Shown here: one piece after another, positions 38,600-46,723 of the stretch | Numbering within the stretch: position 1 is the first letter of the stretch | Layout of the letters: every line of letters begins with the position of its first letter | Assembly (NCBI GenBank): GCA_031394355.1 | Contig: JANNSU010000066.1 | Coordinates: 62,001-126,000, forward strand | DNA: 64,000 nucleotides | Reading direction: 5' to 3' | Source: JAEUMY01 sp031394355 | GTDB lineage: Bacteria; Pseudomonadota; Gammaproteobacteria; Burkholderiales; Usitatibacteraceae | Program-made: the position numbers and the translations under genes | The notes under the pieces: model-generated | What the model was told of the DNA's origin: nothing | Database searches by the model: none | Seen by the model: the letters and a program-made list of their open reading frames with translations, nothing else

Positions 38600-41347
38600 T
38601 CACCCCGAGTTCCGCAACCCCGCTGCCAGCCCGTTGATGGATAGATGGATGCCACGCTTCACCCGCTCGGCAGTGTCGCCGCCGCGATAGCGTTTGATGA
38701 GCGCGATCTGCAGATGATTCAGCGGATCGAGATAAGGGAAGCGGTTGCGGATCGAACGCGCCAGCGCGGGGTTGCTGGCCAAGAGCGCAGTCTGGCCGGT
38801 GATGGCAAAGAGAGTATCCAGCGTGCGCAGGCGTTCTGCCTCGATCAGCGCGAAGATGGCGCGTGCCTCGGGCTGCTCGTTGGCAAGCGCGGCATAGCGT
38901 GCGGCCACGGCCATGTCGGTCTTGGCGAGCAGCATGTCCATGTTGAGCAGCAGCGACTGGAAGAAGCGCCACTTGCCCCACATCTCCTGAAGCAGCGGTA
39001 GCGCGTCAGGATTCTGTGTGCGCCATGCTGCAACCGCACCGCCAAAGCCGTACCAGCCCGGCAGCATGATGCGGCACTGGGCCCATGAGAACACCCAGGG
39101 AATGGCGCGCAGATCCTCGATGCGCTGTGACGCCTTGCGCGAAGCGGGACGGGAGCCGATGTTGAGCTCTGCAATTTCACGGATCGGTGTCAGGGCGCGG
39201 AAGAACTCGACAAAGCCCGGGGTCTCGTAGACCAGCTTGCGATAGTCCTGGAACGCAGCGGCGCTGAGTTGCTCCATGACAGCGGCAAACTGCGGCGCGT
39301 TCTTCGGCTCGCTGGTGGACAGCGTCGCCCGTGCTGTCGCGGCCACCAGCGCTTCGAGGTTGCGTCGACCGATCTCGGCGTTGGCGTACTTGCTGGCAAT
39401 CACTTCGCCCTGCTCGGTGAGACGCAGCTCGCCCTGCACGGCGCCGGCGGGCTGCGCAAGGATCGCCTCATAGCTCGGCCCACCGCCGCGACCCACCGTG
39501 CCACCACGGCCATGGAAGAAGCGCAGTCGCACGTCAGCCGCGCTGAATACCTGCACCAGCTCCGTCTCTGCCTTGTAGAGCTCCCAGTTGGACGTCACGT
39601 ATCCGCCATCCTTGTTGCTGTCGGAGTAGCCGAGCATGATCTCCTGCACGCCACCCAGCGACCGTACGAGACTCATCGCGGTTGGCAGAGAAAACCAGTC
39701 ACGCATGGTCGCTGGTGCGCGGCGCAGGTCGTCGATGGTTTCAAAGAGCGGAACGATCTGCAGGCGTGAAGTCGGGGATGCACCGGCCGTCACGATGCCT
39801 GCTTCCTTCAGCAGCACGGCGAGTTCGAGCATGTCCGACACGCTGTCAGCCTTCGAGATGATCGCCTGGCGGATGCAGTCCGGGCCGAGCGCACGCAGTG
39901 CGGCGGCCGCACGTTCCATGATTGCCATCTCGCCCACAGTGACCTGCGAATATTCGCAATGCGGCGAACGCAGCGGCCGCGCGGTCGCGAGCTCTGCGAG
40001 CAAGACATTGCGACGGGCGGATTCATTCAGGTCCATGTACGCCGATGTCACGCCGGCCACTGCAAATAGTTCTGCGATCACCGCTTCATGCACATCCGAG
40101 TTCTGCCGCAGGTCCAGTGTTGCCAGATGAAATCCGAATGACCGCACCGCCTGGCGCAGTTCACGCAGTCGTCCATCTGCGAGTACGGCGAGGCCACACT
40201 CACGCAGGCTCTCGTCGATCACATCGAGGTCCGCCAGGAAATCCGATGCAGCCGGGTAAGGTGCCGCCTCGCCGATGGCGCGACGATGCTCGCGCGACAG
40301 CCCTAGCCGTTCGGCGGTCGCCACCAGTCGTGCGAACACGCCAGTCAGCGCGCGGCGACAGGGCTCGTCCTGCCGATGCGGTGAGCGATCCGGCGAACGC
40401 TCCGCCAACTCGCGTAGTGCAGCCGTCGTCTCGGTCAGCATCTGCGAGATCGGCAGCTCACCGCCAAGCGCATGCACCTCACCGTAGTAGTGATCGAAGA
40501 GCATCTCGCCTTGCCGCCGCAACGCATAGTCCAGCATCTCGGCGGTGACAAACGGATTCCCGTCGCGGTCGCCACCCACCCAGCTGCCGACGCGCAGCAC
40601 GGGCGGCAGCATGCGGCCCGCGCCGAAGCGGTCCTCCACGTCGTCCTGCATGGCGGGCACGACATGCAGAAAGGTGTAGCCGAAGTACGCCAGAGCGTTC
40701 TCGATCTCATCCTTCACGCCCAGCTTCACATCGCGCAGCATGCGCGTGTGCCATAGCGTGGTGATGGCGCGACGCAGTTCGCGCGAAAGTGCTGCCGATC
40801 CGTCCGGCTGCAGCGCAGCAGACGCCTGCCCGGCAAGACAGGCCGCGATTTTCAACTGGCAATCGAGAATGCTTTTCCGCTGCACTTCAGTGGGGTGCGC
40901 GGTCAGCACAGGCGACACCTGCACACCCGCCATCACGGCCGCAGTCTCCTCGGCCGAGAGCCCGCGCTCGGCGAACGCCTCGGCGAGCCCGGCCAGGCTG
41001 GCGGGCAGGGGCGCTGAGCCTTCGAGCCGATGAATGCGGTGGCGGCGAGTGTGATGACAGTCTTCCGCGATATTGGCGAGCTGCGAGAAGAAGCTGAAGG
41101 CGCGCGCCACACGCACGCTCTGCTCGTCGCTGAGTCCGGCGAGCAGACTGGTCAGGCGATGGTGCGCGGCCTCGTCATCGAGCTTGCGGCTCGCTACCGA
41201 GAGCTGGCGGATTTCCTCGATCAGCGCGAATGCTTCCTCGCCGTCATGCTCGCGAATGACGTCGCCCAACAGCCGTCCCAGCAGGCGAATGTCCTCGGCC
41301 AATGCGGCGTCCTTGTTGGTCTCGGTAGCAGATGCTGTGGGGTTCAT
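38600..41347 (-). CDS. ppc: Phosphoenolpyruvate carboxylase
   Basis: Carboxylates PEP to oxaloacetate to refill the TCA cycle. The 915-residue length is normal. Active-site His151 lies in VLTAHPTEVQRKS; the second catalytic region is LGYSDSNKDGGYVTSNW and the mobile loop FFHGRGGTVGRGGGPSYEAI. The C-terminus LRNSG corresponds to the conserved NTG-type end. A palindrome (39945-39958) is read on the minus strand as C-E-Y-S in a variable segment. It diverges from the HMG-CoA lyase gene. Confidence 0.98.
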   Translation of the reverse strand: MNPTASATETNKDAALAEDIRLLGRLLGDVIREHDGEEAFALIEEIRQLSVASRKLDDEAAHHRLTSLLAGLSDEQSVRVARAFSFFSQLANIAEDCHHTRRHRIHRLEGSAPLPASLAGLAEAFAERGLSAEETAAVMAGVQVSPVLTAHPTEVQRKSILDCQLKIAACLAGQASAALQPDGSAALSRELRRAITTLWHTRMLRDVKLGVKDEIENALAYFGYTFLHVVPAMQDDVEDRFGAGRMLPPVLRVGSWVGGDRDGNPFVTAEMLDYALRRQGEMLFDHYYGEVHALGGELPISQMLTETTAALRELAERSPDRSPHRQDEPCRRALTGVFARLVATAERLGLSREHRRAIGEAAPYPAASDFLADLDVIDESLRECGLAVLADGRLRELRQAVRSFGFHLATLDLRQNSDVHEAVIAELFAVAGVTSAYMDLNESARRNVLLAELATARPLRSPHCEYSQVTVGEMAIMERAAAALRALGPDCIRQAIISKADSVSDMLELAVLLKEAGIVTAGASPTSRLQIVPLFETIDDLRRAPATMRDWFSLPTAMSLVRSLGGVQEIMLGYSDSNKDGGYVTSNWELYKAETELVQVFSAADVRLRFFHGRGGTVGRGGGPSYEAILAQPAGAVQGELRLTEQGEVIASKYANAEIGRRNLEALVAATARATLSTSEPKNAPQFAAVMEQLSAAAFQDYRKLVYETPGFVEFFRALTPIREIAELNIGSRPASRKASQRIEDLRAIPWVFSWAQCRIMLPGWYGFGGAVAAWRTQNPDALPLLQEMWGKWRFFQSLLLNMDMLLAKTDMAVAARYAALANEQPEARAIFALIEAERLRTLDTLFAITGQTALLASNPALARSIRNRFPYLDPLNHLQIALIKRYRGGDTAERVKRGIHLSINGLAAGLRNSG
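39945..39958. repeat. Iterated palindrome, copy 9 (full 14-mer)
   Basis: TGCGAATATTCGCA inside ppc, read on the minus strand as C-E-Y-S. Confidence 0.95.
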
Positions 41348-41500
41348 TCTCGGCCGCTCGTGAGGTTGTCTTGTCGTGTGCCACTAGCTTCGCTGAAGAT
41401 CTGGTGCAACGCAACACCGCAGGCTCGACAAAGCGCGCAAGCACCACGACCACAGCGACACGGTAAACTGCGGTCATTCCGAATCCAGGTGTGACCTGCC

Positions 41501-42445
41501 ATGCGAATATTCGTCAATGATGTGGCCGTGCGCGACGGCTTCCAGATCGAGAAGACCCTCATCCCCGCCGCCACCAAGATTGCGATGGTCGACGCGCTCT
41601 CCGCGACGGGCCTGCGGAAAATCGAGGTCGCTTCCTACGTCAATCCCAAGCTGGTGCCGAATATGGCCGACGGTGACGAGGTGCTTGCGGGCATCACGCG
41701 CAAGCCAGGCGTGCTGTACACCGCCATCGCGCTGAATCTGAAAGGGGTGGAACGCGCCGTCGCCGCGAAGGCACGCGCCGATGAAATCAACGTGGTGATG
41801 TCAGCGTCCGAGACGCACAACCGCGCCAACGCCAATCGCACGCATGCGCAATCGCTCGCCGACTTCGCCGAGGTGGTGAAGATCGCGAAGCCCGTCGGCA
41901 TGCTGGTCAATGGCAGCATCTCAACTTCCTTTGGCTGCCCGTTCGAAGGGCGCATTTCCGAGGAAGTCGTCATCGGTTTCGTCGGCCAGTTTCTCGAACT
42001 CGGTTTTGACGGCGTGTCGCTCGCCGACACCACGGGCATGGCCAATCCGCGCCAGGTCGCGTCGCTCGCAGGACGCGTCGTGAAGACATTCCCGAAGGCC
42101 GAGATCACGCTTCACTTCCACAACACCCGCGGCATGGGCCTCGCCAATGTCATGGCGGGTATCGACGCCGGCGTGCCCAACTACGACGGCTCCATCGCCG
42201 GTCTAGGTGGCTGCCCCTTTGCGCCGGGTGCCACCGGCAACATCTGTACCGAGGATCTGGTGAACATGCTGCATGACCAGGGTTTCGAGACAGGTATTGA
42301 TCTGGACCAGCTCATTGTCTGCGCAAAGCAGGTTCAGCAGATCGTTGGCCATGAAGTGCCCGGCCAAGTGATGAAGTCCGGCAAGACACTGGAACTTCGC
42401 CCCATTCCCGCAAGATTGACGCAAGAGGACTTCGCCAAAGCATGA
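41501..42445 (+). CDS. Hydroxymethylglutaryl-CoA lyase family protein
   Basis: The 314-residue HMGL-like TIM barrel has the catalytic VRDGFQ Arg-Asp near the N-terminus, ALSATGLRKIEVASYVNPKLVPNMAD, the metal-binding HFHNTRGMGLAN and the GLGGCPFAPGATGNICTEDLV signature with the conserved Cys. It likely cleaves HMG-CoA to acetoacetate and acetyl-CoA in leucine or ketone-body metabolism (MvaB-type); a related aldol-type substrate is possible because the first block reads VNDVAVRDGFQ rather than the commonest form. The start codon itself is inside a near-match of the palindrome (TGCGAATATTCGTC from 41502). Its stop overlaps the next start (ATGA). Confidence 0.9.
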   Translation: MRIFVNDVAVRDGFQIEKTLIPAATKIAMVDALSATGLRKIEVASYVNPKLVPNMADGDEVLAGITRKPGVLYTAIALNLKGVERAVAAKARADEINVVMSASETHNRANANRTHAQSLADFAEVVKIAKPVGMLVNGSISTSFGCPFEGRISEEVVIGFVGQFLELGFDGVSLADTTGMANPRQVASLAGRVVKTFPKAEITLHFHNTRGMGLANVMAGIDAGVPNYDGSIAGLGGCPFAPGATGNICTEDLVNMLHDQGFETGIDLDQLIVCAKQVQQIVGHEVPGQVMKSGKTLELRPIPARLTQEDFAKA

Positions 42446-43158
42446 TCAAAAAACTGTCACGCGGCATTGCCACACTGGTATTGGTTGCGACACCCTTCGC
42501 CCACGCGGGCGATCTCAATAACCTCGGCAGCCTGGCCCAGGACCAGTTCCTGAAATTGTCCAAGGACCTCGGTGCCGTCACGTCCTACAAAGGCGTCACA
42601 CCAGCCACACGCCTCGGTGTCGTGGGCTTTGATGTCGGCGTGGAGCTCACCGCCACCAACCTGGAAAACAGCAGCATCTTCCGGCAGGCGGGCGGTAGCT
42701 CATCGTCGTCGGTGCTGATCCCGAAGCTCCACATTCACAAGGGTCTCCCATTCGGCTTCGACATTGGCGCGTTCATTTCCAAGGTATCGGATGCCAACAT
42801 TTCTCTTTTTGGCGCAGAGGCGCGCTGGGCGCTCGTCGATGATGGCATCACCACACCTGCCGTGGGTCTTCGCATCGCGGGTACCAAAGAGACCGGCGTG
42901 GGTCAGCTGGATCTCTCCACGGTGAGTGCAGATGTGGTCGTGTCGAAGAAGCTGACGCTGGTCACGCCCTTCATCGGCGCAGGCCGCGTGCAGGTAAAGA
43001 GCAAACCCAACGTCGGCGGGCTGAAGGAAGAGAAGTTCAGCCAGTCGCGAATATTCGCAGGGCTGAATGCCAACTTCGCTGTCGTGAATCTCGCGGTGGA
43101 GGCGGAGAAGCAGGGTGATGCCACGTCGATTTCCGCAAAGGCGGGGTGGCGGTTCTGA
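42442..43158 (+). CDS. Predicted outer-membrane beta-barrel protein
   Basis: The 238-residue product has a signal peptide (about residues 1-22, ending AHA). It continues with alternating amphipathic strands (for example LGVVGFDVGVELTATN, LPFGFDIGAFISKV) and ends in Phe (AGWRF), the terminal signature recognised by the BAM machinery. No specific family recognised. The start overlaps the lyase stop by ATGA, so the two are translationally coupled although no shared function is obvious. Palindrome copy 10 (43047-43058) is read R-I-F-A. Confidence 0.7.
   Translation: MIKKLSRGIATLVLVATPFAHAGDLNNLGSLAQDQFLKLSKDLGAVTSYKGVTPATRLGVVGFDVGVELTATNLENSSIFRQAGGSSSSSVLIPKLHIHKGLPFGFDIGAFISKVSDANISLFGAEARWALVDDGITTPAVGLRIAGTKETGVGQLDLSTVSADVVVSKKLTLVTPFIGAGRVQVKSKPNVGGLKEEKFSQSRIFAGLNANFAVVNLAVEAEKQGDATSISAKAGWRF
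43047..43058. repeat. Iterated palindrome, copy 10 (12-mer core)
   Basis: GCGAATATTCGC inside the predicted outer-membrane protein gene, read as R-I-F-A. Confidence 0.95.
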
Positions 43159-43166
43159 GGGTCCCG

Positions 43167-43592
43167 ATGAATCTGGCATGCCCTCATGACGGCACGCCGA
43201 TGCAGCAAGTGCTGTTCAAGAAGGGCAGCCTGCATCATTGCCCGAACTGTTTCGGCGCCTTCCTGCCGGGTGACGTCTCGCCACAAGTGGACAGCCTGAA
43301 GCGATGGATGGATCGAACGGTCTCGACGATCCATAGCCTGCCGCCCAGCAAAGTCGAATGCCCCATGCTCCATGGCCCGCTTCATGAATTCAGGCTTGGG
43401 CAGAACTATTTGGACTTTTGCGCCACCTGTTCAGGGTTCTGGTTTGACCGTGGCGAACTGAAAGCTGCAGAAGGGCCAGTATTTGTCGCCGCGCCCCGGC
43501 TAGCAACGATCGCGGATTCCGAAGGACAAGGCATGGTGAAGGATCATGCGCTGGATATCGCTATTGAAATTGGCCTGTGTTGGCTTGATTGA
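43167..43592 (+). CDS. Zinc-ribbon protein (TFIIB-type ribbon, two copies)
   Basis: A 141-residue cytoplasmic protein. The first ribbon is CPHDG...HCPNCFGAFL (Cys5, 26 and 29) and the second is CPMLHG...FCATCSGFWFDRGEL; the C-x2-C-G/S-x-F/W-x-D/RGEL pattern is typical of zf-TFIIB-like bacterial proteins of unknown function. The ATG at 43167 is chosen over an upstream start at 43146 that overlaps the previous gene. The C-terminal 40 residues are poorly defined. It converges with the methyltransferase gene. Confidence 0.75.
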   Translation: MNLACPHDGTPMQQVLFKKGSLHHCPNCFGAFLPGDVSPQVDSLKRWMDRTVSTIHSLPPSKVECPMLHGPLHEFRLGQNYLDFCATCSGFWFDRGELKAAEGPVFVAAPRLATIADSEGQGMVKDHALDIAIEIGLCWLD

Positions 43593-43606
43593 ATTTTAAA
43601 GGCGGC

Positions 43607-44374
43607 TCAGACCATCTGCCCGTAGAACACGATGGTGTCGTACTCGAACGTCACCCGCCCGCCCTGCTGATGAGCTGCGAATATTCGCGCTAGCGCCTTC
43701 TCCATCTCGGCAAACTTCTCCGTGCCGCGCTCAGGCACGTAGGACGACGAGGCTACGCGGCCGACCAACCCTTCCAGATCGAAGTACTGCGCATTGTCGA
43801 AGTGTGCCTCGTACACATCGCCGCCGAAGAAGGGCTGCAGCAGCGCGAGATCCTGCACGTTCTTGTGATTGATTTCCTTGTAGTCCGTGCTGAACTGGTT
43901 CAGCACGGCTTCGTACTCGGCGAGGAACGGTGTCGAATCGATGCGACGATCATTCCAGATCAGCACCGCCCAGCCGCCAGGGCGCAGGATGCGCAGCCAT
44001 TCGGCGCGCGTCTTCTCGCGATCAAACCAGTGGAACGCCTGCGCGGCCACCACGAAATCGACCGACTGCCCCGGCAGATTGGTCTTGTCGGCGGTGCCGT
44101 TGAGACCGCCGTATTGCGAATATTCGCCAAGGTACTGATCCGCCGCCGCGCGCATCTCGGCGTTCGGCTCCACGCCGACGACCGTGTTGCCGTTCTCCAG
44201 AAACAGGCGCGTGAGCAGACCGGTGCCGGAGCCGATGTCGGCGATGGGCGCATCCGGCGTCATCGCACATTGGTCGGCCAGCAGATCGATGATCCCGACC
44301 GGATAGCCGGGGCGATATTTGATGTAGTCCAGGACGCGGGACGAGAAGCGGGTGGTGGCGTTGGCAGCGGGCAT
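43607..44374 (-). CDS. Class I SAM-dependent methyltransferase
   Basis: A 255-residue cytoplasmic enzyme. SAM-binding motif I is IADIGSGTGLLTRLFLENG (about 40-58) and the acidic loop VVGVEPNAEMR follows. VAAQAFHWFDREKTRAEWLRILRPGGWAVLIWND is characteristic of the Methyltransf_11 / UbiE-like group. Substrate unknown. The start at 44374 gives MPAANATTRFSSRVLDYIKYRPGYP; the longer frame would extend into the repeat region. Two palindromes (43677 and 44116) are read as R-I-F-A and E-Y-S. Confidence 0.88.
   Translation of the reverse strand: MPAANATTRFSSRVLDYIKYRPGYPVGIIDLLADQCAMTPDAPIADIGSGTGLLTRLFLENGNTVVGVEPNAEMRAAADQYLGEYSQYGGLNGTADKTNLPGQSVDFVVAAQAFHWFDREKTRAEWLRILRPGGWAVLIWNDRRIDSTPFLAEYEAVLNQFSTDYKEINHKNVQDLALLQPFFGGDVYEAHFDNAQYFDLEGLVGRVASSSYVPERGTEKFAEMEKALARIFAAHQQGGRVTFEYDTIVFYGQMV
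43677..43688. repeat. Iterated palindrome, copy 11 (12-mer core)
   Basis: GCGAATATTCGC in the 3' part of the methyltransferase gene, read as R-I-F-A on the minus strand. Confidence 0.95.
44116..44127. repeat. Iterated palindrome, copy 12 (12-mer core)
   Basis: GCGAATATTCGC in the methyltransferase gene, read as E-Y-S on the minus strand. Confidence 0.95.
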
Positions 44375-44393
44375 GGTCAAATTGTACGACGCT

Positions 44394-44500
44394 GGGCCCC
44401 GGCTTACGACCTGCCGGGGCGAGATAGCGCGCACCTTTGATGGATTGAACGAATGGGGCCCGGCTTACCCCCTGCCGGGGCTCGATAGCTCGCACCTCTG
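44394..44500. repeat. Two direct repeats with internal hairpins (REP-like)
   Basis: Two 46-base units (44394-44439 and 44455-44500; 39 of 46 bases identical) lie in the gap between the SDR and methyltransferase genes. Each contains a GC-rich inverted repeat (CCCGGC...GCCGGG around a 9-base loop). In addition CGAGATAGC at 44420-44428 pairs with GCTATCTCG at 44507-44515 over the SDR stop. This could act as a terminator, mRNA-stabilising element or REP-type repeat. Confidence 0.7.
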
Positions 44501-44507
44501 GTGCTGG

Positions 44508-45263
44508 CTATCTCGGTTTCCTCGGCATGAACGAAAACACGCGGTCATACACCCAGTTGGGCAACACGCGCAGCACGCGCGCCGCCATCCCCATCTTCCA
44601 CGGAATCACGGCGAAGCTGTCACGGCGCTCGATCGCGCGGGCGAAGCGCTGCACGGCGTCATCGACGCCGATGAGGAAGGGCATCTTGAATCGGTTCACT
44701 GCCGTCATTGGTGTGCGAATGTAGCCAGGGCAGATGGTCACCACCGACACGCCGGTGCCGCGCAGCTCCACCCGCAGGCTTTCGCAATATTTGATCGCAG
44801 CGGCCTTCGATGCGGAGTACGCCCCGCCACCAGGGATGCCGCGAAATCCGGCCACGCTGGCGATGCCGACGAGGGTTCCTGCCTTCGCTTCCCGCATGGG
44901 CACGACAAAGGGGTGGAACGTGTTCACCATGCCGATGACATTGATGTCGAAGATCTGCTGGAACACGTCGATGTCTTCGGCATGCTCGGTGAGTGTGCCC
45001 TTGGACACACCGGCATTGGCGATGACGATATCGGGCGGGCCGAAGCGTTGGATGAAATCGGCCGCTGCCGCATTCATGCCAGCGCGGTCACGCACATCCA
45101 CGGCATACACGGCAGGGGCGGGCGAGAGTGAGGCGGCGAGGGCTTGCAGCTTGTCGCCGCTGCGGGCCACCAGGCCCAGTTGTGCGCCTTCGCCGGCGTA
45201 ATGCCGGGCGAAGGCTTCACCAATGCCCGTCGAGGCGCCCGTCAGGAAGACCTTGAGCGCCAC
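44508..45263 (-). CDS. Short-chain dehydrogenase/reductase
   Basis: A 251-residue SDR. The cofactor motif is LTGASTGIGEAFARHYA (TGxxxGxG), the NAG motif is in VIANAGVS, and the active site is Ser (IASVAGF) with YSASK. The basic residue after the cofactor motif (LVARS) suggests NADP. Substrate unknown. It follows dsbA by 8 bases in an argS-SPOR-dsbA-SDR order seen in other Betaproteobacteria. Confidence 0.92.
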   Translation of the reverse strand: MALKVFLTGASTGIGEAFARHYAGEGAQLGLVARSGDKLQALAASLSPAPAVYAVDVRDRAGMNAAAADFIQRFGPPDIVIANAGVSKGTLTEHAEDIDVFQQIFDINVIGMVNTFHPFVVPMREAKAGTLVGIASVAGFRGIPGGGAYSASKAAAIKYCESLRVELRGTGVSVVTICPGYIRTPMTAVNRFKMPFLIGVDDAVQRFARAIERRDSFAVIPWKMGMAARVLRVLPNWVYDRVFSFMPRKPR

Positions 45264-45271
45264 GAGGAGAA

Positions 45272-46021
45272 TTACTTGCCGGGGGCGGCAGGCTTGGCGG
45301 GCGTGGTAGACGCTGCCGGTGCTTTGGCCGCCGCCTTCGGCGGTTGAGCTGCCTTGGCGGGTGTCGTGGCCGCAGCCGGTGCACTCCTGGCGGCAGCGAG
45401 CTCGGTGGCGATCAGCGAATCGACGATGCGAAACGTCATGTCCATGTCGCGCTGGTTGGCCACCGCGTACTTGCCGTTGACCACCAGCGTCGGCGTGCTT
45501 TCAATGCGGTACTTCGTCGAATATTCGCGTGCCGCTTTGATCTTGTTGTCCACGCTGAATGACTTCTCTACCTCCTGATATTTCTTGGGGTCGATGCCAT
45601 TTTTGGCAAGCCACTGGTCGCGCACGGCGGGATTGCCAAGGATGACGTTGTCGTTATGTACGGCCTCGAAAATTTTGTAATGCAGCTTGTCCAGCTGCCC
45701 CATCGCCTCGAGGGTGTAGTAAAACGGAATGCTGTCCAGGCCCTTGATCGCGAACGGGGTCGGTATGCGCATAAACTTGGTGTCCTTCGAGAGGCTGGCC
45801 TTCCACTTTTCCAGCTTCGGCTCGATATGGAAGCAGTGGATGCAGCCGTAGGCAAAGAACTCCAGCACCTCCACCGGGGCGTCGATCAGCTTGGGCTGGG
45901 GCGGATTCACCGGGGCGTAGTCGCGGCCGGGCGCGACGGCAAACTGGGCGGATGCCGTACCGGCCGCCAGCAGGGCGACGGTGCCAACGGAGAAGGCGAT
46001 GCGGGCAAAATTTCTGAACAT
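45272..46021 (-). CDS. dsbA: Thiol:disulfide interchange protein DsbA
   Basis: Periplasmic oxidoreductase that forms disulfides in exported proteins. From ATG 46021 (GGAG about 7-10 bases upstream) the product is 249 residues: signal peptide 1-25, redox motif Cys60-Ile-His-Cys63 in FFAYGCIHCFHIEP, and the cis-proline segment ESTPTLVVNGKY. The usual DsbA motif is CPHC; CIHC here may shift redox potential. The C-terminus carries an unusual roughly 35-residue Ala/Pro/Lys-rich tail after the domain. A near-match of the palindrome (GCGAATATTCGA when read on the minus strand) gives R-E-Y-S near 45518-45529. Confidence 0.93.
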   Translation of the reverse strand: MFRNFARIAFSVGTVALLAAGTASAQFAVAPGRDYAPVNPPQPKLIDAPVEVLEFFAYGCIHCFHIEPKLEKWKASLSKDTKFMRIPTPFAIKGLDSIPFYYTLEAMGQLDKLHYKIFEAVHNDNVILGNPAVRDQWLAKNGIDPKKYQEVEKSFSVDNKIKAAREYSTKYRIESTPTLVVNGKYAVANQRDMDMTFRIVDSLIATELAAARSAPAAATTPAKAAQPPKAAAKAPAASTTPAKPAAPGK

Positions 46022-46041
46022 AAACAGCTCCATCTGTGAAG

Positions 46042-46713
46042 TCAATTGAGGACGTCCGTGGTCTTCACCACGGCTGCCGGTATGCCAGCATCGGACAATG
46101 CGGTCTTGATACGGTTCACCGGCTCCAGGCTCTGGTACGGCCCGAGGCGCACCCGGTGCAGCACGCCTTTGTCCGGAACATTGGTGGCGGTGACGCTGGC
46201 CGACAACCCTACTAACGCAATGCGCGCCCTCAGGTTGTCAGCCTCGGCAACACTTTGGAACGCACCGGCCTGCAGGTAGTAGATCTCGCGCTGGGCTGAT
46301 GCAGCGGGCGGTACAGGTTGCAGAGGCTTCTCGGCGACTTTCTCGGCAGGCTTGGTGGCTTTCTCGGCTTTCTCTGCCTTGGCCTTGCTGTCCGCCGGCT
46401 TCGTCGCGGACTTGCCATCTTTGTCGCCGGGCAGGATCTGATAGAACTCGAAGCGCGGCTTGTCGCCATCTTTCGGCGCTTCGGCGGTCTTGGGTGCGTC
46501 CGGCTTTGCAGGCGGCGTGCGGGCTTCGAGCTTCGGTGGCTGCTCAGCGGGCTTGGCGCGCTCCAGGCTGGGCAGGGCGGTCCGGTTGAGCCAGAGCGCC
46601 ACACCCAATGCGATGGACACACCCAGCAGGAGGCCGATGATGATCCCGAGAAACATCGGGTTCATTTTTCTGCCGCTGGAAGGGGCTATTCGGGGTTTTA
46701 CGTCTCGGCTCAT
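46042..46713 (-). CDS. SPOR-domain cell-division-type protein (FtsN-like)
   Basis: A 223-residue inner-membrane protein: short cytoplasmic N-terminus, one transmembrane helix (about 20-42), a long low-complexity Pro/Lys/Ala/Glu linker (about 50-145) and a C-terminal SPOR domain (about 148-220, IYYLQAGAFQSVAEADNLRARIALVG...RVRLGPYQS). SPOR domains bind denuded glycan at the division septum. It follows argS by 10 bases and precedes dsbA. Confidence 0.9.
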   Translation of the reverse strand: MSRDVKPRIAPSSGRKMNPMFLGIIIGLLLGVSIALGVALWLNRTALPSLERAKPAEQPPKLEARTPPAKPDAPKTAEAPKDGDKPRFEFYQILPGDKDGKSATKPADSKAKAEKAEKATKPAEKVAEKPLQPVPPAASAQREIYYLQAGAFQSVAEADNLRARIALVGLSASVTATNVPDKGVLHRVRLGPYQSLEPVNRIKTALSDAGIPAAVVKTTDVLN

Positions 46714-46723
46714 GAGGGCAGTG

